The notes beneath the pieces are model-generated. The model had not been told where the DNA came from, ran no database searches, and saw only the letters and a program-made list of their open reading frames with translations. From assembly GCF_014207965.1 (NCBI RefSeq), contig NZ_JACHLM010000001.1, forward strand, positions 248,001-312,000: 64,000 nt of DNA. The letters are read 5' to 3'. Origin of the DNA: Brevundimonas bullata. Lineage in GTDB: Bacteria; Pseudomonadota; Alphaproteobacteria; Caulobacterales; Caulobacteraceae. Both the position numbers and the translations under genes were made by a program. This document shows, one piece after another, positions 17,053 through 25,964 of this stretch (positions are counted from its first letter, which is position 1; the number at the start of each line of letters is the position of its first letter).

Positions 17053-18135
17053 ATGAACGGCGCTTTGGACACCTCAGGCGGAGAGCTGCGGTTCGAGCAG
17101 CCCATCCCCCGTGTCCGCCACGTGCGTCTGCCCGGCGAAGAGATGCTGGACCTGATGCGGCGCACGGCGCAGTCCGTGGCCTTCGCCTTCCACCTCGACG
17201 CCGAGCGCACCGCCGCCCAGCCCGGGTTCGAGTATTCGGGCGAAACGGCTGTCTTGCCCGACGGCGTCATTTCCCGCTCGACGATGCGCGGTTCGACGAT
17301 CCTGGAGCGCGATGCGGCCCGCATCGCCGCCACCGGCGCCGACCAGCTCTTCATCATCATCCTGGAAGCGGGGCTGATCGACCTGCAGCCGACGCGGTCG
17401 GGACGGCGCCTGCGCGAAGGCGACATCCTGGTCGTCGATCTCAAGAAGGCCGTGACCCTGACCCAGTCCGACTACACCGGAATGATGATCGTCATTTCGC
17501 GCAGTCTGCTGCCCAAGGAGGTCCGTTGCCTCGACCTGCATTGCAGCGAGATTCGCGCCGATCATCCGCTCGCGCGCGTCATCGCCGGCACCTGCCACCG
17601 GCTCTGGGAAGACTCGCGACGGATGACCCCGGCCCAGGGCGCCGTCGTCTTCCGCGGCGCCATGGACATGCTGGGGCTGGCGCTGACCGACAGCAGCCGC
17701 GCCCGCGGCGAGGAGGTGCCGTTGAAGGTCGGCGCCGAAGCCATCATCGACGATCACTTGCAGGACGCCGCCCTGACGCCCGCCTGGATAGCCGGGCGGC
17801 TCGGCGTGTCGCGCGCCACGCTCTACCGCACCTTCACCGCCTACGGCGGCGTCGCCCGCTTCATCGACGAACGGCGACTGCAGCGCGCCTGGGTTCTGAT
17901 CTCGTCGCCCGGGGGGCCCACGATCGCACAGGTCGCCAACCTGTGCGGCTACGCCAGCAAGGCCCGCCTCAACCGCGCCTTCGTCGAGCGTCTCGACGCC
18001 ACGCCCGACGCCATCCGTTCGGCCACCGGCGAAGCGCGCGACAGGCTGCATGAACGCGCGGCGCTGGAGATCATAGACAGCTGGGATCGGCGCTCCGGCC
18101 GGGCCATCCTGAGCGAGCAGGCCACAGCCCACTAA
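17053..18135 (+). CDS. AraC family transcription regulator
   Basis: Regulator of 360 residues. The N-terminal two thirds match the AraC-binding-like sensory domain (LPDGVISRSTMRGSTILERDA, GADQLFIIILEAG, GDILVVDLKKAVTL). The C-terminal domain, from about residue 245, has the two helix-turn-helix units: LTPAWIAGRLGVSRATLYRTF and IAQVANLCGYASKARLNRAF. Divergent from the ferredoxin-reductase gene with 172 bp between the start codons, which hold a five-unit heptamer repeat; the reductase gene is a natural target. The inducer is unknown. Its 3' end meets the remnant transposition gene on the other strand (4-bp overlap). Confidence 0.9.
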   Translation: MNGALDTSGGELRFEQPIPRVRHVRLPGEEMLDLMRRTAQSVAFAFHLDAERTAAQPGFEYSGETAVLPDGVISRSTMRGSTILERDAARIAATGADQLFIIILEAGLIDLQPTRSGRRLREGDILVVDLKKAVTLTQSDYTGMMIVISRSLLPKEVRCLDLHCSEIRADHPLARVIAGTCHRLWEDSRRMTPAQGAVVFRGAMDMLGLALTDSSRARGEEVPLKVGAEAIIDDHLQDAALTPAWIAGRLGVSRATLYRTFTAYGGVARFIDERRLQRAWVLISSPGGPTIAQVANLCGYASKARLNRAFVERLDATPDAIRSATGEARDRLHERAALEIIDSWDRRSGRAILSEQATAH

Positions 18136-18677
18136 GACCGCCCCGCCACTCCTTTACTAACTCGGAAGATTGCCGGCAGCATACCGGCCGCATCCAATCC
18201 AGACGCCTCCCCCAAAACACCCTGCTCGACGATCGCTTTCTCGAGCTTGGCGGCGAAACCGGCAAACACGCGCTGATCCTCTTTAACCCTCGCCCTCAAC
18301 GGCTCGAAATCACAGGGCGGCAAGAGACGGCCATTCAATTGCAGATTTCGACCGACGAGCGCGCCCGCATCCTGCGTGCCGAGAAAAACCGTCGGGACAA
18401 CGTCTGCGCCCAGCATGCCTTCAAGCGTATCTTCGACGTCATTCTTAGGTCCGCTTCGGTAGTTGAGGTGCTGCACCTCATCCACAAACAACAGCTCCGT
18501 CCCAAAGCGCTCAACGCCAGCCATCACGCGGCGCTTCAGAAAAAGCTCATTCCCGGGCGTCGAATGCGGATCGCCGAATTGATCAAGGATGGATGTCAGG
18601 AGCTTCTTGAGCGTCGCCGTGCGCTCAAGATCCACCTTCAACACAGGAATGGATGCTGACGTTCCGGTTAGCGACAC
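18132..18677 (-). pseudogene. tniB: TniB/TnsC-type AAA+ transposition protein, truncated at both ends
   Basis: The 181-residue product matches the middle of TniB-like ATPases: ASIPVLKVDLERTATLKKLL, the Walker B stretch TELLFVDEVQHLNYRSGPK, then VPTVFLGTQDAGALVGRN and QLNGRLLPPCDFEPL. The Walker A (GxxGxGKT) that should precede it by some 40-60 residues is absent, and the chain stops at FRVSKGVAGRS, before the usual C-terminal helix bundle. Its start codon (GTG) abuts the stop codon of the next minus-strand gene, and its end overlaps the araC end. No transposase (TniA), TniQ or terminal repeats are visible. It is best read as the scar of a Tn5053/Tn7-like element at the left edge of an accessory region. 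Confidence 0.75.
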
Positions 18678-18678
18678 C

Positions 18679-20043
18679 TTAAGGCGCGGATCGCGTCAGA
18701 ATTCGTCCATTTCCATAGGCCGCATCCAACCGCCCCGTCCGCGCCCAGTCCAACACCGCCTGATAGTAGCCGGGCGCATACCCCAGCGAAGTCCTCACGC
18801 CATTCGGCGCGGTTTGGAAGCGAACGATGCCGTGGTCGGTGTCGGGGTATTCCAGCAGAGTAATGGGCCGGCCCTGCGCCGCCAGGTCGATCAGCCGTTG
18901 ACGGGTGGCGTCCGGCGGGGCGGCGATGTCGTCTTCTGCCTGGATCCACAGCATGGGCGTGTCCAGACGGCTGAGCACCGCCAGGGGATCGTAGTCCCAG
19001 GAGGTTCCCAGATCGAGGACAGGGGCCATGGCGATGATCTGATCGTTCGGCGTGTTCAGGAGGAAGCCGGTAAACTCGCCCTTGATATCCGCGAACCAGG
19101 GTTCGGCGCCATATCGGGCCCGCGCCGCCTCCAGATCGCCAAAGCCTGCCTTACCGTGCGAGCCGATGAATGCGCTCGTGACATCAGTGATCGCGCGCGC
19201 CTGTTCGAGCACGTCGGCGCCCCACCCCTTGGCCTTCAGATCCAGAACCACCTGATCGCTGTCTTCCGACAGGGCGCCATAGGCCAAACCGAAGGCCACG
19301 GTGACGAAGTCGACAGGCGTCTGGCTGGCGGCGAGCGGCGCAATCCAACCGCCCTGGCTCGCACCATGCAGACCGACCCGACCCGCCCGCGCGCCGGCCA
19401 GACGACGAGCCTCCAGCACCGCAGCCGCTGCATCTTCCGCCAGCACGTAGAAGTCTTGCGTATAACTCCCCTCCGATCCGCCGGAACCCCGCTTGGCGTA
19501 GACGAAGACGCCGACGCCGGACGCGGGGGCGAACCGCTGGAAGGCGTTGAAGTCCAGGGCATTGGCGCCTTCGGAGCCGTGCACCTCGACCATGATGGGG
19601 ACCGGCCCATCTCCCGGCGGAAGGATCAAACGCCCGTTCAGGCGGGCGCCGCCCTGGCCGGTGAATGTCGTTGGCTGAGAATCCAGAGCCAAGCGGCGCC
19701 CGACCTTTCCCTCAAACATGATCCGCCCCACTTCACAGCTCCCAAGCTGAGGTTGCGGACCTTCGACACGGGTAGTCGAACCCAAGGTGCTGATCCAACG
19801 CCCATCGGTGTCGAGGGTCATCCTGGCGGTGGACCCGTCCAAGCGGCGCCAGCGAAGGCCCGTGTTGACGAGCGGCGCCACATCCACCCAACTGCCGTCT
19901 TCAAGGCGGTAGAGCCCAACGTGGCAGATCGTGGTCGGGTCGGGTCGTGCATCGACATCGGCGCCCGGCAGCTGGGCGGTTGCGGGAAAGGCGGCCGAGA
20001 CGAGGAGTAAAGCCAGGGCGGGGGCGAGCCAGGATTGCGACAC
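18679..20043 (-). CDS. Secreted alpha/beta hydrolase (S9-like), 454 residues
   Basis: Signal peptide (residues 1-23, ending PATAQ). A beta-rich N-terminal part of about 130 residues precedes the hydrolase fold. The catalytic Ser lies in GLHGASQGGWIAPL, the acid is in LWIQAEDDIAAPP and the His in YPDTDHGIVRF. The oxyanion loop is VEVHGSEGANALDF. This layout is seen in exported acyl-peptidase or esterase-like enzymes that often degrade peptides or antibiotics; substrate unknown. The coding end directly abuts the tniB fragment, so the last residues could have been altered by that insertion, though the length is normal. No partner gene nearby. Confidence 0.82.
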   Translation of the reverse strand: MSQSWLAPALALLLVSAAFPATAQLPGADVDARPDPTTICHVGLYRLEDGSWVDVAPLVNTGLRWRRLDGSTARMTLDTDGRWISTLGSTTRVEGPQPQLGSCEVGRIMFEGKVGRRLALDSQPTTFTGQGGARLNGRLILPPGDGPVPIMVEVHGSEGANALDFNAFQRFAPASGVGVFVYAKRGSGGSEGSYTQDFYVLAEDAAAAVLEARRLAGARAGRVGLHGASQGGWIAPLAASQTPVDFVTVAFGLAYGALSEDSDQVVLDLKAKGWGADVLEQARAITDVTSAFIGSHGKAGFGDLEAARARYGAEPWFADIKGEFTGFLLNTPNDQIIAMAPVLDLGTSWDYDPLAVLSRLDTPMLWIQAEDDIAAPPDATRQRLIDLAAQGRPITLLEYPDTDHGIVRFQTAPNGVRTSLGYAPGYYQAVLDWARTGRLDAAYGNGRILTRSAP

Positions 20044-20153
20044 AGGGTTCTCTCGTATGAAAGTCAGTTCTCGCCGAACGCCATTGCCCGTGGGGCGAGG
20101 GCTCGCTAGGCCGGACTTCGCGAACGGCGCCGTGAGTGCGCGAACGGGGCTGC

Positions 20154-20913
20154 ATGAGCCGCAAGGATAAAGCCATCATCGGGACGGGGACCGCGCGACG
20201 CTGGGGGATCGACACAATCATGCTCGTCGCCATGGGCGGCCTGCTGGGCTTCCTCGGTCCCTTCGACTCGGACAGCGCCCCGGCCGGAACCCGCTATGCC
20301 TATTGGATCCTCTGCATGCTGGGCGGCGGCTTGATCGCAATCGTGGTGGATGAAGGGTTCGGCCGACGCCTGTCCGTCGTGTATCTCGACGCTCGCAACG
20401 CCGCTCGTGGCCCTGTTCGTTCTGAGCATTCAGTGCTTCCTTTTCGGCGAGATCTTGCGCTGGCCGGTCTATCTGCAACTGCTCTGGCAGGTATGGCCCA
20501 TCATGCTCGCGGCCATGACGGTCCGGGCTCTGGTCTGGCGGCGCATGCCCGTGCGGATCGAGGCGCGGACCATTGTCGCCCCGCCGCTGCCCGAGGCCGA
20601 GGCGGCGTTCCGGCGACGGCTTTCCGCCAAACGGCGCAACGCACAGCTGATCGCCGTCGAGGCGCACGACCATTATCTGAAGGTCCACACCGACGCTGGC
20701 GTGGAACTTGTCGCGCTTCGTTTTTCGGACGCAATGGACGACCTGACGCAGGCGCACGGGTGGCGGGTGCATCGCTCCTGGTGGGTCGCGGCCGATGCGG
20801 TCGAGGCGGTGCGCTGGCGGCGCGGCGGCGGCGATCTAAGACTTCTCGGCGGCCTTAGCGCACCGGTCAGCCGGACCTATAGCGCCAAATTGAGAGAGGC
20901 CGGCTGGTTCTAA
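20154..20913 (+). pseudogene. LytTR DNA-binding membrane protein, frameshifted
   Basis: Two overlapping frames together make one LytTR protein. The first frame, from ATG 20154 (MSRKDKAIIG...), encodes two membrane helices (IDTIMLVAMGGLLGFLGPFD and WILCMLGGGLIAIVVDE) up to about 20380. The second frame continues with PLVALFVLSIQCFLFGEILR and a third hydrophobic segment, then a LytTR domain: LIAVEAHDHYLKVHTDAGVE, LRFSDAMDDL and WRVHRSWWVAADAV, ending at 20913. A single +1 shift between about 20375 and 20395 joins them. It may be a true pseudogene, a sequencing error or, less likely, programmed frameshifting. Intact members are membrane-bound transcription regulators that often control neighbouring membrane genes; the flanking hydrolase is a possible former target. 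Confidence 0.7.
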
Positions 20914-21230
20914 CGGCCGCTTCGCGTCTGGTGTGGTCGCCATCGCAAATGCGCCAGAACCGGACATTCACTGAGCGCCGCAAGGACGACTTTCAGCTCC
21001 AGCGCTCGGCCATCGTAAGTGCCGCGTCATGCCCTCGTGGTCATGATCATTTGCGACTCATAGCTGCGGGAGCGCAGCAGATAACGACGCCCACCTGACC
21101 CTAGCCAATGGTTCAGATCTCCGCTTCCAGGCGGCCGGCTGGTAGCCCGTCGCGGCTTTGAGCCTCATCAGTAGCCCCCTGAGCCGGGCGATGTTCCTGA
21201 ATCAGAGGTAGGTCTTGACTCTTGTTTAGA
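20914..21230. other. Intergenic stretch without recognised gene
   Basis: About 320 bases between the LytTR pseudogene and the SdpR gene. I see no convincing ORF, RNA or terminator in it. The last 25 bases hold the operator region of the SdpR gene. Confidence 0.5.
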
Positions 21231-21244
21231 TGTTTAGCTAAACA
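21231..21244. promoter_or_regulatory. Palindromic operator upstream of the SdpR-family gene
   Basis: TGTTTAGCTAAACA is a perfect 14-bp palindrome ending 7 bases before the regulator start codon; a further TTGTTTAG half-site lies just upstream. ArsR/SdpR repressors usually autoregulate through such sites. Confidence 0.65.
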
Positions 21245-21251
21245 CAAACTT

Positions 21252-21539
21252 ATGAACTCGGTTTTCAAGGCTCTGTCCGATCCGACGCGGCGCAAGGTGC
21301 TCGAGCTTTTGCGCGAGCGGCCGATGACCGCGGGCGAACTGAGCGCGCAGTTTCCCGTTTCGCGGCCCACCATGTCCGCACACTTCAACGTGCTCAAGGA
21401 AGCGGACCTGGTCGACGCCGAACGGCGCGGCACGACCGTTACCTACCGTCTCAAATTGACGGTGCTGGAAGACGCGCTTCTGGGCTTTGCCCAAGTGTTC
21501 GGCTTCAAGCTCCCGTCGTCGAAGGAGGATCAGAAATGA
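21252..21539 (+). CDS. SdpR/ArsR-family winged-helix repressor
   Basis: A 95-residue repressor. MNSVFKALSDPTRRKVLELL is the family signature; the helix-turn-helix is MTAGELSAQFPVSRPTMSAH followed by FNVLKEADLVDAERRGTTVTYRLK for helix 4 and the wing. No metal-binding cysteines are visible, which fits the SdpR autorepressor branch and not a metal sensor. The ATG at 21252 is chosen because MNSVFKALSDP is the conserved start and the longer ORF would run through the palindromic operator. It overlaps the downstream membrane gene by 4 bp (ATGA), so the two are co-translated. Confidence 0.88.
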   Translation: MNSVFKALSDPTRRKVLELLRERPMTAGELSAQFPVSRPTMSAHFNVLKEADLVDAERRGTTVTYRLKLTVLEDALLGFAQVFGFKLPSSKEDQK

Positions 21540-21943
21540 CGTTCAACCGCACCGCCGCGTCCGTTACCGGCGCGACCGTCCTGATCAGCCTCGCCGCACT
21601 CGGCAAGCTGGGGGCGCATCTTGAGGTGATCGACGCGGACATGGCGTCACGGCTGATCCAGATAGCGATCGGCGTGACCCTGGTCGTCTTTGCAAACGGA
21701 GCACCTAAGCAGATCGGCCGGCCACGTGCCTCGTTTGAGGCTGAAGGCCGGGCTCAGGCGGCTCGCCGCATCGCGGGCTGGTCCCTCACGATTGCCGGGC
21801 TGATCTACGCGGGGGTCTGGGTCTTTGCGCCCGTCGCCCTCGCGGCCCCTGTCTCGATAGCGGTCGTAGCGACCGGCCTGACCGTCACCGTTCTCTGCGC
21901 CTGGAACGCGTGCCGATCGCGAAGCGCCGACCTCGCAGGCTGA
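21536..21943 (+). CDS. Small membrane protein paired with the SdpR-type repressor
   Basis: A 135-residue protein with about four hydrophobic segments (residues 10-25, 40-56, 82-99, 103-123). The stretch between segments two and three (GAPKQIGRPRASFEAEGRAQAARR) is basic and probably cytoplasmic. In Bacillus, sdpR is paired with sdpI, whose product is both immunity protein and sensor that sequesters the repressor at the membrane. The 4-bp overlap here gives the same two-gene logic. Sequence similarity to SdpI is weak by eye, so the immunity or sensor role is inference from context. Confidence 0.6.
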   Translation: MTFNRTAASVTGATVLISLAALGKLGAHLEVIDADMASRLIQIAIGVTLVVFANGAPKQIGRPRASFEAEGRAQAARRIAGWSLTIAGLIYAGVWVFAPVALAAPVSIAVVATGLTVTVLCAWNACRSRSADLAG

Positions 21944-22068
21944 CAGCCGTCTTTACCGGACGCAGGCACCTGCCCGTCCGCCGCTGAACCGACATCTTCA
22001 AGTTTCGGCCTGTCCGTCCGGCGTCTCACCGCGACGACGCCTCATCATGCCTTTTTCCGGAGCCTCTA

Positions 22069-22962
22069 ATGTCCCCCACCTCAGTTCGCCAAACGTTGCG
22101 CGCGGCTCTGCCTGCGGTTGTCGGCGGCCTCGTCCTGCTTTTCAGCGGAGCGGCTTTTGCCGAACCCGCGATCTGGGCGGTGCGCGACCGGGATTCCACT
22201 GTCTTTCTGTTCGGCACGATCCACGTGATGAAGCCTGGAACTGAATGGCGCTCGCGTCGCTTCGACGACGCCTTCAAGGGCGCGGACCAACTGATCCTCG
22301 AAGTCGATAACCCGGAGGATCAGGCGGCAGTTCTGCCGCTGATACGAGAGCATGGCCTCTCACCGGACCGACCGCTTTCCGTTCTCCTGTCCGCTGAGGA
22401 CCTGGCCCGCCTCGACGCTGCGGCGCAGTCCCTGGGGCTCAGGGCGGCGCAACTCGATCCCATGCGTCCCTGGCTGGCTTCGCTCTCTCTCGCCGCCGCG
22501 CCGCTTCGTCGGGCCGGCTATGATCCCGCCTCGGGCATTGATCCGGTTCTCAGAGCCGACGCCCTGGCGGCGGGGATGACGATCGCAGGTCTGGAGACGT
22601 TGGACCAGCAGGTCCGCCTGCTGGCCGGATTCCCCGAGGAAGGACAGTTGGCTTATCTGCTGCGGTCGCTGGACGATTTTGACGACGGAGCGGCCCAACT
22701 TGAACGTCTGGTCGAGGCGTGGCTTGCCGGTGATGTCGTCGCGATTGAACAGATCGGCTTGCGCCCAATGCGTGAGGTCGGGGAGCGGGTTTATCAGGCG
22801 CTGCTGGTCGAGCGGAACCGGGCATGGGTCGATCGCATCTCGTTGATTCTGGACGACACGGGAACAGCCTTCATCGCCGTGGGCGCCCTTCACCTCGCCG
22901 GCGAGGATAGCGTCCAGAGAATGCTGGAAGACCGGGGTCTGACGGTCGAGCGCGTCCAATAG
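22069..22962 (+). CDS. TraB/GumN family protein, exported
   Basis: A 297-residue protein with a signal peptide (residues 1-31, ending GAAFA). TraB/GumN motifs are TVFLFGTIHVMKPG (conserved His52) near the start of the mature chain, then a polar ADQLILEVDNPE (conserved Glu) and the C-terminal AFIAVGALHLAGEDSV with the second conserved His. The fold is related to the eukaryotic metalloprotease TIKI, so a periplasmic metal-dependent protease activity is possible though unproven for bacterial members. GGAG 9 bases before the ATG supports the start. Separate transcription unit from the SdpR pair (125-bp gap). Confidence 0.88.
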   Translation: MSPTSVRQTLRAALPAVVGGLVLLFSGAAFAEPAIWAVRDRDSTVFLFGTIHVMKPGTEWRSRRFDDAFKGADQLILEVDNPEDQAAVLPLIREHGLSPDRPLSVLLSAEDLARLDAAAQSLGLRAAQLDPMRPWLASLSLAAAPLRRAGYDPASGIDPVLRADALAAGMTIAGLETLDQQVRLLAGFPEEGQLAYLLRSLDDFDDGAAQLERLVEAWLAGDVVAIEQIGLRPMREVGERVYQALLVERNRAWVDRISLILDDTGTAFIAVGALHLAGEDSVQRMLEDRGLTVERVQ

Positions 22963-23253
22963 CGCTCGCGGACATCGGACTGGACGCAGAGACAACCTAT
23001 TGGCTCGCGACCAGAAATGCGGCGCCCGTCTCTGCAGCTTATGGTGACGTGCCAAGCCTGCCGCTGACCTCACCTTTGTTGTCTCCATGAGGCAACTTAG
23101 GGCGGGTGTGCGCCATGAGCGGTCATGCATTGATCGTCGGAAACCTGACATTCACCGGCGGCTTGACCACCACACGCCCTCCCCTTCAGACCCCTCACCA
23201 ACCCTCGTCCAGGTTGGGTCTCGAAATCTGAAAGGATGCAAAAGAGAACTAGG

Positions 23254-23931
23254 CTATTCAGCGTAGATCATCTTGCGCGTCATTCCGCCGTCGAGAGTCA
23301 GGACCTGGCCTGTGACGAAGCTGGCTCCGGCCAGATAGACAACGGCGCCCGCGACGTCTTCCGGGCGGCCGACCCGGCCGACCGGATGCTGCGTGTGATC
23401 GATCGACCGGAGATCCTGGTCGTCAGAGATCCAGCCCGGCGCGATAGCGTTGACGCGCACCTTTGGCCCCAGGCTGATGGCCATGGCGTGCGTCAGAGCG
23501 ACCAGGGCCCCCTTGGAGGCGGCGTAGGCCTCGGTGTTCGGCTCGGACATGTAGGCCCTTGTCGAAACCATATTGATGATGACGCCCTCGTCGCCGAACA
23601 TCGGAATGGCTGACCGGCTCATCAGGAAGGTCCCGGTCAGGTGGCTGTCGGTGACCTCGCGCCATTCGGCCAACGACAGCTCGGACATCGGGCCACGATC
23701 CGGCCGGGCGACGCCCGCATTGTTCACCAACAGATCCAGCCCGTCCCACCCCAGTTCAGCAAAAGCGGCCTGGACCGAAGCCTCGTCGCCCACGTCGCAG
23801 ATCACGGACCGGGTTTGATCCGGCCCCGGTTTCAGGTCGAAGGCGACGACGGTCCAGCCGTCATCGATCAGGGCTCGGCAAATTCCCCGACCGATCAGGC
23901 CCGCGGCTCCCGTGACGATGGCTCTCTTCAT
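23254..23931 (-). CDS. Short-chain dehydrogenase/reductase
   Basis: A 225-residue SDR. Cofactor motif TGAAGLIGRGIC, NNAG (LLVNNAGVARPD), catalytic Tyr and Lys in YAASKGALVALTHAMA, with Ser in INMVSTRAYMSEP. The C-terminus AGASFVTGQVLTLDGGMTRK is typical of the classical family. Asp at the end of beta-2 (AFDLKPG) suggests a preference for NAD(H). Substrate unknown. The ATG at 23931 starts directly with the Rossmann strand (MKRAIVTGAAG); longer forms add unrelated residues. Stands alone. Confidence 0.9.
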   Translation of the reverse strand: MKRAIVTGAAGLIGRGICRALIDDGWTVVAFDLKPGPDQTRSVICDVGDEASVQAAFAELGWDGLDLLVNNAGVARPDRGPMSELSLAEWREVTDSHLTGTFLMSRSAIPMFGDEGVIINMVSTRAYMSEPNTEAYAASKGALVALTHAMAISLGPKVRVNAIAPGWISDDQDLRSIDHTQHPVGRVGRPEDVAGAVVYLAGASFVTGQVLTLDGGMTRKMIYAE

Positions 23932-24094
23932 GCAGACCTCAAGCGGGAGAGAGCCATCAGGTTCCTGTGATCCGCTCTGCGCGATTGCAAGGCACACGAG
24001 ATGCTTCGGAATCGCGACATCCACAATGCGCGTCGGCAGTGCAACGCCTTGGTCAGGAGGTCACGTTTCCTAGACTCAGATAAAGCCTTGTCTC

Positions 24095-24832
24095 TCAGGT
24101 GGCAGGCTCAAGATAGAGCACTTCGCCAGACCCGCTGACGCGGCAGATCGACCGGTAGCTGCCGGTCGCCATGGTAAGGGAGTATTCGTTGCGGCCCAGC
24201 TCGCGCATGCTGATCGGCACGCTCGAACCCGGCGGGCGGCTCATGTAGCTGTCGGCGCGACGCGAACAGGCTTCCTGAGCGGCGTCCGGCACGCCGCGGA
24301 CCCAGCGGCTGTTCGAATGGCGGCGGTTGGTGGATTCCGCTTCTCCCGCCAGATAGCCTTCGTGGTATCCCTCGGTTTCATGGCGATCATCATAGGGCGA
24401 ACCGTAAAGGGCCGCCTGATAGCCGCGCTGATACTCGCGGTCGTGATTGTCGTCGCCGTCGTTGTGATGATTGTTGTGCGCCGCCAGGGCCGCCGCCAGA
24501 CCCACGAGCGCAACCCCGGCCACGATCGCACCGGTATTGGACGACGAGGAACGCCCGCCGCATTCATCGCGCCCGGCCTGGTTGATCGACTCGTAGCGCC
24601 CGTTGCGGGTCATGATCGACACGCAGTCGTCGCCGCGCCGCCAGTAGGTCATGCGACCGTCGCCTACGACCTCGCTGCGATCGGTCGCCTGGTAACCGCG
24701 TCGCTGCAACTCGCCCTCGGATTGGCCCGCGCGCGCGCCGACCAGATCGCTTAATCGCGACGGCGTTTGCGCCAGAACAGGCGTCGCCGCCAATGTGAAA
24801 GCCAAGGCAACCTTGATCAGGCGAGACGTCAT
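24095..24832 (-). CDS. Exported protein with His/Asp/Asn-rich middle, function unknown
   Basis: Protein of 245 residues. Signal peptide residues 1-21 (ending VLAQ). Residues 22-95 form a domain with LSDLVGARAGQSEGELQRRG and MTYWRRGDDCVSIMTRNGR, reminiscent of small periplasmic sensor domains. A glycine/serine linker leads to a single hydrophobic segment (GAIVAGVALVGLAAALAA), then a HNNHHNDGDDNHDREYQRGY stretch that could bind metal, then a C-terminal region with SVPISMRELGRNEYSLTMAT. Two cysteines occur in DECGG and EACSRR and one near the end. GAGGA 7 bases upstream supports the start. No family recognised; single gene. Confidence 0.65.
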   Translation of the reverse strand: MTSRLIKVALAFTLAATPVLAQTPSRLSDLVGARAGQSEGELQRRGYQATDRSEVVGDGRMTYWRRGDDCVSIMTRNGRYESINQAGRDECGGRSSSSNTGAIVAGVALVGLAAALAAHNNHHNDGDDNHDREYQRGYQAALYGSPYDDRHETEGYHEGYLAGEAESTNRRHSNSRWVRGVPDAAQEACSRRADSYMSRPPGSSVPISMRELGRNEYSLTMATGSYRSICRVSGSGEVLYLEPAT

Positions 24833-25060
24833 GGCGGTCCTCGTTCCAGGCGGCCGCCGATCAAGGTCGATGACCGCCGTTTAAAATATCAGCGATTCAG
24901 ACTGACACAGAAAAGGGCGTAGTGCGACGCTCGGTTCCCCGATCCTGACACCATTATGGCTGAATTTACGCTGGGGATTTCGCGCCCCCGCAGGAGTCTC
25001 CGCCGCACGCCCATCACGCCCCCTCATGCCGAACAGGGTCAGCCAGCGGCCGGTAGCCCG

Positions 25061-25720
25061 TCAAACATAGGCGATCGGAATGACGACCAGCAGCATATAG
25101 ATGATGGCCCGGAGCGTGGCCCAGACCGCGATGGCAGCCGCCTTGATCCGAGGGATGTTGAGCTTCCTTGAGAACCAGGTCGACTGAACCGCCAGGAACC
25201 AGAGCACCCCGCCGCAAATGATGGTCGCACCCACGGCGTTGCTCAGTTCAGGACGCCGCAGGAAGACATCCCCGACCGCGACGAAGGCGGCGCAGAAGGC
25301 GGCAAGATAGCACTGGGCGTAAAACGGAGGCCTCAGGGTCTGACGGCTGAGTTTCTTCCCCTGGCGGCGCACAAGGCTGGACGCCGCGATCAGGGGGATC
25401 AGGCTGAACAGCAGGGTGCGGAACAGCGTCAAATTCTGCTGCGTCGCGGTGATCGTCTGCAACATCGCCGTGGTCGCGTCCGGCGGCGCGATGTGCGCCG
25501 CCGCCGAGATCAGGTTCGACAGAAGGATGGTCACCATCAGCAGCAAGGGCGGGCTCAGGGCGTCGTCGTAGCGATGATCGGTGTCTTCGGTCTGCTCCCG
25601 GTCGGAATACTCCATCGTCTTCAGCGGGTGCAGCATGATACGCCCCAGCGTCAGCGGATAGAAGATCAGCCAACTGGCCGCTTCGAAGATGAAATCCTCG
25701 AAGCTTTTCAAAAGCTTCAT
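25061..25720 (-). CDS. Membrane protein of unknown function, 219 residues
   Basis: Five likely membrane segments: near residues 14-30, 62-78, 98-116, 137-156 and 164-180, plus a hydrophobic tail ending VVIPIAYV. The N-terminus MKLLKSFEDFIFEAASWLIF and the following PLTLGRIMLHPLKTMEYSD resemble Yip1-type or permease-like proteins found as hypotheticals in alphaproteobacteria. The ATG at 25720 gives the best start; the longer ORF to 25816 adds an N-terminus with no conserved look. Divergent from the TraB-like gene with 244 bp between starts. Function unknown. Confidence 0.6.
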   Translation of the reverse strand: MKLLKSFEDFIFEAASWLIFYPLTLGRIMLHPLKTMEYSDREQTEDTDHRYDDALSPPLLLMVTILLSNLISAAAHIAPPDATTAMLQTITATQQNLTLFRTLLFSLIPLIAASSLVRRQGKKLSRQTLRPPFYAQCYLAAFCAAFVAVGDVFLRRPELSNAVGATIICGGVLWFLAVQSTWFSRKLNIPRIKAAAIAVWATLRAIIYMLLVVIPIAYV

Positions 25721-25964
25721 GAAGTCCAAGATCGCCTCGCCTGTCGCCGCTCGATGGTCTCGAGCGGCCACAGTTGCAGAGCCTGAACCGTTGCACAATC
25801 GCAAGCCCGCCGACAAAGGCGAGTCCCTGCAAAGCGATCCGGGGGCGGTTGACGCTGATCCCCAGTTGGGCGCTACTGTTCGCCGAACGGGTGCAGCTCA
25901 TCCTTGAACGGCAAGCCGTGGCATCACCTACGCAGATCGGCTGGCGGCGTTCAGGAGAGCAGGG

